Assembly (NCBI RefSeq): GCF_030269925.1 | Contig: NC_085107.1 | Location: 16,432,001-16,496,000 of the forward strand | Source of the DNA: Bombyx mori | Lineage: Eukaryota > Arthropoda > Insecta > Lepidoptera > Bombycidae | Direction of reading: 5' to 3' | Length of the DNA stretch: 64,000 bases | Part shown: positions 23,701-35,700 of the stretch, piece by piece | Position numbering within the stretch: the first letter of the stretch is position 1 | How the letters are laid out: every line of letters starts with the position of its first letter | Notes under the pieces: generated by a model | Told to the model about the DNA's origin: nothing | Seen by the model: only the letters and a program-made list of their open reading frames with translations | Database searches by the model: none | Program-made: the position numbers and the translations under genes

Positions 23701-26700
23701 CAAAAATTAGCAAAATCGATCCAGCCGTTCTCGAGTTTTAACGAGACTAACGAACAGCAATTCATTTATATATATATATATATAGATATACATAATGTTA
23801 TATAAAACAGGCGTACCAGAACTTTTCGTTCGAAGAAATTCGTTTCACTGCCGGGGCCTGGGGTCGGTCGATGTCGAACGCTGTAGCGTTTGGAGGCACA
23901 GGACGCTCGCCGGCGGAGCGTCTCACCGTGCGCCAGCAGCTCGACGGTACATTCTACGCTTCCTGGACCCCGAGGTCCCCGGGCACTTACGTATTCAAAT
24001 GCACCCTGGACGATCTACCCGTACCAAACGTAAGTACAAAATAAAAAGTAGCATCTTATTTTTAAAATGTTGACGTTTTTTTTAATGCTTCGATGGGTAA
24101 ACGAGCTCAAAGCCCATCTGGTGTTAAGTGGTTACTGGAGCCCATATACATTTACAACGCAAATACGCCACCCACCTTGAGATATAAGTTCTAAGGTCTC
24201 AGTATAGTTACAACGGCTGCCACCCTTCAAGCCGAAACGCATTACTGATTCACGGCAGAAATAGGCGGGGTGGTGGTACCTACCCGTGCGGACGCACATG
24301 AGGTCCTACCACCAGTAATTACGCAAATTATAATTTTGCGGTTTTGATTTTCATTACACGATGTTATTCCTTCACCGTGGAAGCCGATCGTGAAAATTTG
24401 TTAAGTACATATTTCATTAGAAAAATTGGTACCCGCTTGCGGGATTCGAACACCGGTGCATCGCTACATACGAATGCACCGGACGTCTTATCCTTTAGGC
24501 CACGACGACTTGTTACGTTTTAAAAGTAATCTTTACTTTATTTTGTATATTGAAAATAACTTTGCCTAAGCTAAGGATCATTTTAAAAATTTACAACCGT
24601 TTAAGGAAAAGATGTTCAGAATTTAAAAATACCTTGCTTTCTGATTAGATCATTAGTGGTAAGTCATCACTGATGGTAGGACCTCTGGTGAATCCGCACA
24701 GGTAGGTACCTACTTGTTTCCGCCGTGAAGCAGTAATGTGTTTCGGTTTGAAGGGCGGGGCAGCCGTTGTAACTATACTGAGACCTTAGAACTCATATAA
24801 CAAGGTGGGTGGCGGCATTTACATTGTAGATATCTATGGGCTCCAGTAATCACTTAACACCAGGTTGGTTGTGAGCTCGTCCACCAATCTAAGCAATAAA
24901 TACAAAATAGTGATTTTATAACGAAAAAGCGAACGTTAAATATTTTGTGTCTTGAAACATTCCTGTATCGACTTGGTTCAGTGCTTTCGACATAAAATTA
25001 TTGTTTCATTAGTTTTATTTTGGCGATTATTTCATCGCTTAATCCAATTCGCGCCAATAGATTTGACAATGAAAACACAATAAAATCCACCACAGAATAT
25101 TTAGTTAACTAAGTAGGTGATATAGACGATACAGGTTTACGTAATTGAAACACGACAGTCAAGCATAGGCTGTCAGATTATTGGCTAGTCAGATGTGAGC
25201 AATTCAATTGTAGGAGAGACTAAGCCTGACCGCACACATCAGGATTCGTGATTGGGTTTTCGTGTCGGGTATTTCATACTCGTAGTAGGACACCTCACTG
25301 TACGAGTTTATATGTACATTTAAAATTGTTTTCTAAGTTCTAAGGTCTCAAGTATAGTTACAACGGCTGCCCCACCCTTCAAACCGAAACGCATTACTGC
25401 TTCACGGCAGAAACAGGGCAGGGTGATGTTACCTATCCGCGCGGACTCACAAGAGGTCCAACCAGTAATATTATATAATATTGTTAATATTGTATAATAT
25501 TATAAGCAATGATATCGAACGGTAAAACAATATGTGCTTGTTACAAAAATATTGAAATAAAACAAAATATCTTTATTACATTTAGTTCGAAAAGTGGTGA
25601 AGCGATCGTCGATGGTTATAATTAAAAAGAATAACATTTCAACTGATGCACCTCCAAAAGTGGCAAATCGATCGTAGTTCGAAATATCTCAGACACCTTA
25701 TCATTTTATCGTTTTAGGCCTATGTCAACCGTACTACAGCATGTAGGTTTTTATCTATATATTAATACGTGAAGCAAAAACCTTGTATCCCTTTTTACGA
25801 AAATTGCGCGGACGGAGGAGTATGAAATTTTCCACACTTATAGAGAATATAGAGAAGAAGTGCACAATGCTATTTTTTATTTTAAATAATGCATGAAAGA
25901 TACATTAAGTCAATAAATAAAACATTACACACACTACATACCATGTATTTGACGCACACACGCATGCATACTATTTATTGTCAAACTTTTGTTCTTGACG
26001 TCTGTTATCAAATTGAGATTAAAGATTGTTTATCTTTGTTAATATTTTTTATAGTGTAGTCTTGGCGAAATTTGTGATTATAGAAGTATAAAATACAATC
26101 ATAATAACTAACGATTCCAATCTATTATAGTCGAATTTCGACCACTGCGGGACCTCTAGTAATCGTAATTGCTACTGTCGATCGATCTACACAAGAAAAA
26201 TAAAATTTTGATTTGAATGTAACAAATGTATAGATGAGATTTTTGAAATTTCTCGATCTCGTAATATTGTTTCACTGAAAATACTCACTATAGTCGAGTA
26301 ACTTAATAGTGGTTGCAAACTTGCTTACGCAGTGAAAGCACTTCGAGCGCTTGTTCTTCTAATAAATAGAGTGTGCTTTCCGTAACATTGTAAATTGTGT
26401 GCTCGGATAAACAGAAAATTCTAGTCTCCAAAAAATCTTGTGATAATTCATAGGTGACTTTTCTGATATTATAATTAAAATAACAACATGGGAAAAAATA
26501 TGTCAGCAAATTCGCGTGTTTTGAAACAATCTGCTTTAGATTACCTGTTAGCGATAAATATGATCATTACATCAAGACCACATAGATAGGCGAGGCTTTG
26601 ATGTAAATAGTTAGCATTACTTTAATAGATTTATGATGCGCGGGTCCTTGGCTAAATAACATATCAACCCTAGTAATTAATTAGATCTTCAAATTTGCAC

Positions 26701-29700
26701 ACCTTTACTTACGAAAACAAATGAGTTATTAATAAACGGGAAGTGCCGATATAGTATCAACAGAATAAAACTAGTTCAACATGAATAAATTTATGTACAT
26801 CCTACATGTTCACTAAAAGGTTTATCGCACGTTTTCCGGTAGAATGCAATTTCCACAGGGCGGTAATGACATTCCTGCGGCGAAGCTGCCATGTTGATAT
26901 TAGAGACATGTGCAGATTAATTTCGATGCATATTGTGAAACAATGTATACATATGTTTGTATAAAACACTTTGATTTTACTGCAGAATACTTAAGGCGTA
27001 TTGTGACACCGCTTAAACATAAGGTCTCATCAACCTCACCTTATGAGCCGTGAAATTCATTTTCCTATGTACCATAGATGAATAGTCGAAAGTGAAAATA
27101 ACACCTTGTTTTTGCGATGTTTTTTATTTTTTATTGCGTAGATGGTTGGACGAGCTCACAGCCCACCGGGTGTTAAGTGGTTACTGGAGCCCATAGACAT
27201 CTACAACGTAAATGCGCCACCCACCTTGAGATATAAGTTTAAAGGTCTCATGTATAGTTACAACGGCTGCCCCACCCTTCAAACCGACACGCATTACTGC
27301 TTCATGACAGAACTAGGCGGAGTGGTGGTACAGGACCTACCCGTGCGGACTCACAAGAGGTCCTACCACCAGTAAATGTTTTGTTAGTACTTATTTTCAT
27401 GTTTAATGTCTAGAAGTATGAACTAACGTAGGTTAGTCAAAATAATAAACTATTTCAGCTGAAATATTGTGTAATATAAAATGCCTAATTTAGTTAAGGT
27501 GCCGCTCTTCGATACATCATGTGACTGGCAAGTTCATGCGTCACATAACATATGCTATATACGCTCTATATTATACTCGTACTAAACATAGTATATTGGT
27601 TCAAGTATAGGTAGTGATGGACTTATAACAAGGCTACCTTTAGTTCGTAATATAACAAAGCGTATGATAGCTGTTCTACACTAAGTTCGAAACTTGCAAT
27701 TGTTTTACCCTTGCATCGGAAGTCGCCTCTTAGAGTTTGAAATGACCTGGTTTCTCAATTTACTAGTTTGTGTCTCTAGTTCATGTATGTTCCTAAATTC
27801 AATATATATTCCATTTTAATTATGTTTCATATGTTTAAGTTAAACTGACATTGTGACGAAAATACTAAGAATGTGAGATGACGATTGGAAGTGAAATGAA
27901 ATATTTTTTACCAGACAATTATGTAATGCGATATTTGTAATGAAACTATAAAAAGGTATTTTTTTTATTATGGACTAGCTGACCCGGCAGACTTTTGTAT
28001 AAAATAAACTTAAAACAAACAAAAGGAATCCGTCCGACGGGGGGGACATCAAAGGAAAAACAAAATTGTTATTTTTATTTAATTCCGAGCATTTTCATAT
28101 TTATCTACCTTTTAAACCTTCTCTGGACTTCCACCAATACTTCAAGACCCAAATTAGCCAAATCGGTCCAGCCGTTCTCTAGTTTTAGCGAGACTAACGA
28201 ACAGCTATTCATTTTTATGTATATAGATTATGTGAATTGTATTTTTATATAAAACTTCTAGTGAAACTGATAAATAAAGCTGCACCTAGTCGCTGTTTTT
28301 TGCTTCCTTGTTAACAAGCGGCAGAGCTTTCTCCAGGAAATAATGAAAATTAAGTTAATTGGTTGCTCGAGGCAACATTGAATTCTTTTTACTACTACTT
28401 AACCTGGTTTTTTATTTTTTGCTGCAAAATGAACGCTGCTTGTCTAGAGACTTGTGGTGAAAGTTTCAGTTGTTTTCTACAGAAACCGTCTCATGCCGGA
28501 AAGCATAATTGCTTCGCTATATAAATAGACAGGGTGAAGGTAACTACCCGACCTACCAGTAACAGATTTGTGTAAAGAATTTATCCATCCATATTGCTAT
28601 TCTCTAAGTACTTGTAGAGTAATATCTTAAGGCTGGCTATTTGACAGAATCTCATCACGCGTCTGTCGATTCGTATTCTCAATTCGAGTTAGAATATTGC
28701 ATCCAATGTGCATTAAAGCGTGGGTGTCGGGGCCTCGCTACGATGTTTCCTCAGCAATAATTGAATATGAAGATGCTCGTCAACCTCTGACCTAATAAAT
28801 AATAAAGGAATATGACCTATTTTCTGTTAGTAAATAATGTTTTGATAGCTTAGCTCACACGATAGCGTTAATGTAGCGTTTTAATTAATAATCTGGTTGT
28901 ATGTAAACAGATTATTAATTAAAACGCTAATGTGGAAGGCATTGGGGAATGCCTATGTCCAGCAGTGGGCAGATAAAGGCTGATGATGATGATGATGTAA
29001 ACAGTGCGCTCAAGTTAACGAGGTTTTGTTTTTCAGGAATTAACAATCGACGTTGTCGAATCAACGTACGTAGGTCCCGCCGAACGCGGAGCTCAACCGC
29101 TAGTTGCGGGACAATCATCACCTTCCTCGAGGGTGCGAAGTTTCACTGCAGAAAACAGCGCCGGTCTTCGAGTCCGGGCCAGCCCTAGCTTGCAGTCAGA
29201 AGAGTTAGGTCGCATCCCTCCCGGAGAAAACATAATGTTCGTGGAGGAGGTAAAGCATCATCAATTTTGCTTTGTCGTATTCATTTCAGTACCTTTTAAT
29301 TATACTCACGCACAAATTTTGAGGAACGCATAAATTAAGATTTTAAAACAAAGCGTCATGGATATTTGTTAAGTTTAATTTGGTTAAATCATCTCGTTTG
29401 ATCGTTAGTTTTTTTGACGTTTTCAATTTCAAATTTCCGAATAATAAACAAAATCCAAATTAATTGTTTAATTTAATTGTTGCGGTCCTTTATATTTGTC
29501 CTTGAGTGTATTTAATTATTAGCTGATCTGACTGACATTCTATACACATTTTAATAAAGTTTGTGATAATTTTGTATCATACTTGCGAATTTTTCTATTT
29601 TTTCATTCTTTAATAACGTTATTCGTATATTATGAAAGTTAAAATAAATGCCAATCGGTCCAGCTGATCTCAGTGCTACTTACTAACGATCACCATATTA

Positions 29701-32700
29701 TTCACTATGCACAGAAAACAGTTCTGTGTGTTTACTGCGAGTTTTTTAACGTTCTCGATAACGTAAAAGTTATCTCAAAGTATGCTATCGGAACAGCGCC
29801 CCTAGCGGCAAACGTAGGCAATCGTTTCAACTCCATACAAATTCGAGCTAACTTTTACGCTATCGAGAACTTTAAAAAACTCCCACTAAGCACACTGTTC
29901 TTGTCTTTGTTTTATTGTTTACGCTGAAATGGTACATGATAATTTTCTCAAATAGAATTTTTCAATATTATAATTGCTGATCGTGTGTGATGTGCACGCG
30001 TTGTGATCGTCAACAGCATGTAACAAATTCTTATTTGATTTTAATGTGTAATTTAAATAAAAACGTAATAAGTAACGGCCTTATTCATAATGAGTTATTG
30101 GGTTTTTATGAGCAAGTTATAGGAAGACCAAATACTTTTTTTTTTAATAAATACCATTTAAGTCCATCGAATGTTCGATAGTAAATATAAATAATGTAAT
30201 ACTGAAAAACCTTAGGGTCTCCTTATATATGCTTATATAACTTCGATAACTCGTTATGAATAAGATTATTGTTAATTATTTTATCGAACGCTTGATAGGC
30301 GTAAATGACTTTTTAACTAATATAGCTTAATAATATCGATACATTCGCCTTTCATTATGAATGATATCGTAAGTTTTTTGTTTTATTTATACATTTGCAT
30401 TGCTTTGCAGTTAATTAATAACTTTTAAAATTGTAATATTCTAGAGTTTGGTATAGTGTAATGCCATCTAGCGTTCGAATAGTTAAGTAAGTAGTACACA
30501 TTTAGTTAAGTTAATTTTAAGTTTTAGATGTTATCTCCATACTAAGGGTACGTACTGATTATAATTAGAGTGTGGGCTTGTTTTTTAAAATTCATTAAGA
30601 GTTTGGGCTTGTTCTTTTTAAATTATTTGAGAGTGTGGGCTTGTTTTTTTAAAAATTCTATAAGAGTGTGGGCTTGTTTTTAAAAATTCTTAAATATCTT
30701 TATTATTATTTTTATAAACTTATTATCATTTTTTAAATGCTACAAATAAAAGTGATAGCTTAGAGCGAACGTTTCATTCCCACGTTGTGTCATGAAATTA
30801 TTACGTCTAATCATAAATGATATTATAAGCTTTGTTGCGCGATCGTTTCGTTACAGTTTTAAAATATATGAACCAGGTAGGTACGTGAGTAGTAGAAGGA
30901 GAGAGAGTACGTGAGAGCAGAGGTAGTACGTGAGTGTTCGCGGAATTACGTTGAAATAGTGAATCGCGTTAAGGGTTGTGTTTGATAGAGCTGTTTTTTA
31001 TAATTCGGATGGCTGATGTGAAAAAATTTGAAGCTTTATTGTCTTAATATTTAAAACACTTTGGTGTAGGTATTCGTGGTCATGCGACAACGCTGTGGTT
31101 CGATATTAGGGTAGCAATAAACTTTTCTAAATAATATCACTTTTTATGTTAGCGATGAAATCGGATTAATAAGCTAACTCCCTCATTATCCTTAGTGGTC
31201 ATCTTCACTCGAGAACATCAGCGATTGCCCATGATATGTAACCGGAGTGAAAAGTCCCTTCGGAACAAGGTGACACTTTACAAAACTTGCATAAGGCCCG
31301 TCATGACTTACGCGAGAGTGGTGTTCGCTCATGCGGCCCGCATACAGATAGACACCCTCCAATCTCTACAATCCCGCTTTTGTAGGCTAGCCGTCAGAGC
31401 TCCGTGGTTCATGAGGAACGTCGACCTACACGACGACCTGGGACTCGAATCGATCCGCAAACAGAAACGCAAGAGTAACTGGATCCACCAGATCCAGTAA
31501 CTCTTGCATTAGATGCCTTCAGCTCTAACACAGGCTTAGGGACCTCGGTAACCTAACCCAATGCAACAAACGGCAACCTAACCCATGCATCAGCCCGTTG
31601 AGTTTCTCGCCGGATCTTTTGAGCGGGTCGCGATTCCGATCCGGTGGTAGATTCATTCGCGAAGCAGCTCCTCTTGAGTTGTTAGGTCCCCTTCGGAGGC
31701 GCTCGGGCAGCTGTTAGCAAATCCCACCCCTCCTGGCTGAGCCTTTGCTCGCTTACCTGTTCTGGTAAAACTGGAAAGGCTTCAGGGCCACAATCCATCA
31801 ATCACAAAAAAAAAATACAGCAATACCAGGAGCACAAACAATCCATTGGCTGTTTTGCTCAGGATATTGTTTAAAGATGTAAGATTTTGTTTAAAGAAGG
31901 GAATGTCATAGTATTCGAAACGCTATCGAGGGTAGTTCTCCGCGGCTCAAACTTAAGCCGCATAGTACAGGAAAAAATCGTATCGTAATCTTGTGAGCTG
32001 TACTATAGAAATGTAGATGTTCCAGATACTAGAGATGAACTCTAATTCAGAACAGATGATAGATGTGAGATGATGGTATATACATATTATGTACATATAA
32101 TAATATGCTCGCAAGCATCTCTCACGATGAAGGAGTAGCATCGTATAATAAAATCGTGGAAATCACATATTTGTGTTAAAAACAATAATATATTATTACG
32201 ATTTTACGATCCACTTATTATGATTTTAATTCAATTGAACTTGATCAGATTATCACGGATTTTAGGATAAGAAAAAAAAGTTGTAGATAGCTCGAATTGC
32301 CCTCTTGCGAAAATGAAAACCTACCTGGTAGTATTGCTCCAATGCAAACTGCCATAGCTTAGCGCCATGACCCTTGTCAGAGTGTAACTGTGCCAGAAAA
32401 CGTAGACATTTCTGGTGATCCATGGCACTCTAAAATAAATATTATATTTTAAATATTAATACAGTCAATTAAATTTTAAATTAGTGAATTACTTACCCGC
32501 GAATTCGAAAGCTGGCGGACGACGGCTCTCTGCACGCCACACGACTCCTTGATTTCCGTTCAATATTTGACCACCACCGCCACGTGTCTTGGTTTTTGGG
32601 AATGGTTCGCTCTGATCGGATACGAAATTCATTATAATAAATTACTTATTTGTTTTTAGGTTGTGAACAAAGATGGAACGTGGGTACGTTTGAGTTTGGA

Positions 32701-35700
32701 TTGCGCGAATCTATATGCCGAGGAAAGTTCGGGCGTGGCCTGGTGTCTCCAGCACAACAGACATCTCGACCGAATTTTGCTGGAGCCAGTTGAGCCTAGT
32801 AGTCCCATACCGGTTATAAATTTTTCATCTGTAGATAAGAGCTATTTTCAAACAAAACAAAAATAAAAGGAATTTTAATGGTAAAATTGTTCGTGCGAAA
32901 CAATAGAACGTATTAAAAAACATGTAACAATGTACATGTTCTCTCTCTTTAAATAAACTTACTTTTGTTGGATTCCCAATGAGACGTTTATGTAAAGGTT
33001 TTGCGTTTTTGTGTGGGAACAGGAAGAAGAGGAAGGTGGCTGGAGGGGCGCAGGTGAGATGAGAGACGAAACGCTCTCGTGGAGTCAGGATGAAGACTGC
33101 GAGGGGGCTGCAGCAGGTACTCGAAGCCAATTAAAATTTCAATAGCTGGGGTGGCAAGAGGGCGTGTAAATAGCCCTCCTGCGGTGGGAGCATATAAAGC
33201 GGGGGTAGAAAGGCACGTAAATAGCCGTTCTAAGCGGTATGTGACAAATTTTCGTCACTTATGATTGGCGGAGCGGTAAAACTCGCGGTAAACAAAAAGC
33301 TAGTAACTAAACTAAATACATATAAACGAGCGGGCGGGCGAATGATCACACGGAAGTAGCAATAAAATGGCCATAAATTAAAGGAACTAGCACTGACCTG
33401 TAGACCCTGCCAGTGACTGTGGTAGCACGCGGCTGGCGGGGGGGTGACAAAGCTCATATAGTTTTTTGTAAGCACATCCACTACATAATGTGCCACCATC
33501 TACGCAGCTAGCGGTGAAGCGTAATCGACCGGAACTTAGAACCACGCTTTGGAAACTCGCGGTAATTAGTAACTAACAAACTCCAAAGGTGGTGCATTCC
33601 CAATAATTCACTACGCATACTATTACTACTCCCGCGCGCAACCAATAACTATCGTCTGCTTCGTTCTTAACTCGCTAAGTGAGGATGTGACATGATTGAA
33701 CCTCAACCGTGTTGTAGTTTAATTTGACTCGCAGCGTTATGGCCCTTCGCCTTCCCACTGCCAATCATACCAGTATGATCCCAGGAAAGATTACGGAAGT
33801 TGATAAAGTTGTTAAAGTATCTTGAGGAGTTAGTAATAAAAATAAAAAAAAGAATTAGAGGTCACATGTCCTGACTGCCTCTGATACTATACGTTACCAC
33901 TAACGCTCAAGTAGTCGGTAAGCTTTTCTGAGAGTAAATTAATAATTGGTTAATATTGGGATCGGATTGAGACTTAGAACATTAATGCGTGTTAGTCGTA
34001 GGAAGGAATAACGTTTATTGCGTCAATTTTTAGTGGCAGGACTAAATAGCGTATTATGTGTCCCAGTGGGGGGCTTTTCATGTTTTTCTGCAAAGTACTC
34101 ATCAGTTCCGATTTGAATAATAAATAATAACAAAAATAATGAAAGCCTTTCTTCAGACGCAAAAAATATATTTACAATTAATAAACTTAACGACTCTGCT
34201 GAGTCGAGGACATCGACAACTTCGTCTGTAGGCCTCCTCCGTTTGTTTCCACTCTACTTGGTTTAGAGCTTTCCTTGTCTATAGTTTTCCTGCTATCGTC
34301 TTTATCTCGTCTGCCCACCTTCGAATCGATCTGCCTCGTTTCCTTTTTCTATCTCAAAAAAGTATGTATTTGTTCCATTTTTCGATGCCTCTTATTGTAT
34401 GTCCTGTCCATTATCATTTTAGTTTCTGTATTCTAGTTGAAACATTTTGTATCTTAGTGATGTATTGGTGAGAGTAATAATTAGAATAATAAGATAGTGA
34501 TTATGCTAATAAGACTGAGATTTCGTCTTTCCCACTGTTTACCTATCAATATTGTCATTTATATTTAAACAGTTGTCCGCCACGCCTATTTGTTTTGTAG
34601 TTGACACTTCAGCACTAAAATGAGTATGGCCGCAGGAAAAACTTATACCGTGCCGTTACCGGCAGCGATGGTAAGCTCATAAGAAAAGTCATTGAGAGTC
34701 GAACATGTTTGTCAAGTTTTTCGCATGAATTATGATTAAAATACAAATATATGTGTCTCCCTAGATGGCCCCAGCGGGATCGATCACAGACTCCCTCTAA
34801 CTGAACTAAACGACGATGTAAGTATGAAATATTTAGTAATGGCTTCTTTATTGCGCTCGATGCATTGATTTTAATTGTATTAAAATTAATCTTTTTGTGG
34901 TCAGTGATTGCCGTTATATTATTGGTGGGCTTGAGGTGGTGAGATGAATTAACATATCTTATATTGCAGAGTGACAGCGGGTCAAGTGCCATCGCACAGG
35001 CCATGGAGCTTTGTAAAAGAAATCAAAGTCGCGAAGATCTCTGTTCCTCACCGTCATCGGCGTAAGATAATAATATTATTGTATTTGTGCACGAGGAACG
35101 AAAATCGATGTAGACTTAAATATCATTATTAGGAAGGGTATTGCCGTATACCTGTATACCTATGCACAAAAAAATGTGTTAAACGCAGATAATATAGGGA
35201 TACTATATCATAATATTATATATAGCATAGAATAGTATAGTAGTACGGAAGCATGATGTTTCGCGGCACAGCCAATCAATAACAACAAAGTTATCCCCGT
35301 GGCCTATAGCATAAGATAGCCGATGTTATCACACCGAGTGACAGTGCCAGTGTTCAAATCCCGCAGACAAATACAATTTTTTTTCCAAAAAAAAAAAAAA
35401 CACTCGTTCACCAATGACGTTCATCGTGGAATAAAAATTGAATTCCCCAAATTAATTAATTTATGTGACCACTGGAGGTACGGCGAAATGAAAACTAAAT
35501 AAAGTAAGGTATCATTATCCCACTCACATCTAAACTAGAGTACTAGAGAGTTGGTAATTCGGTCATATCTAAATTTCAGAAATTTGAGATATTTTTATTT
35601 TTTTAATATATTATGTATGATTTCATGAAACAGAACATACAGCCTTGAAATCGGAATCTTTTATTTTTAACATACATACTTTTTCAATTATTTTTTTATT

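Noticed and set aside
30560..30695. CRISPR-like array
   Set aside because: Units are contiguous without unique spacers, and the genome is an insect's.
33023..33116. A + strand exon with acidic frame [20 protein letters not shown]
   Set aside because: Splice signals are fair, but the phase-1 end does not fit exon 6 (phase 0) and no bridging exon was found.
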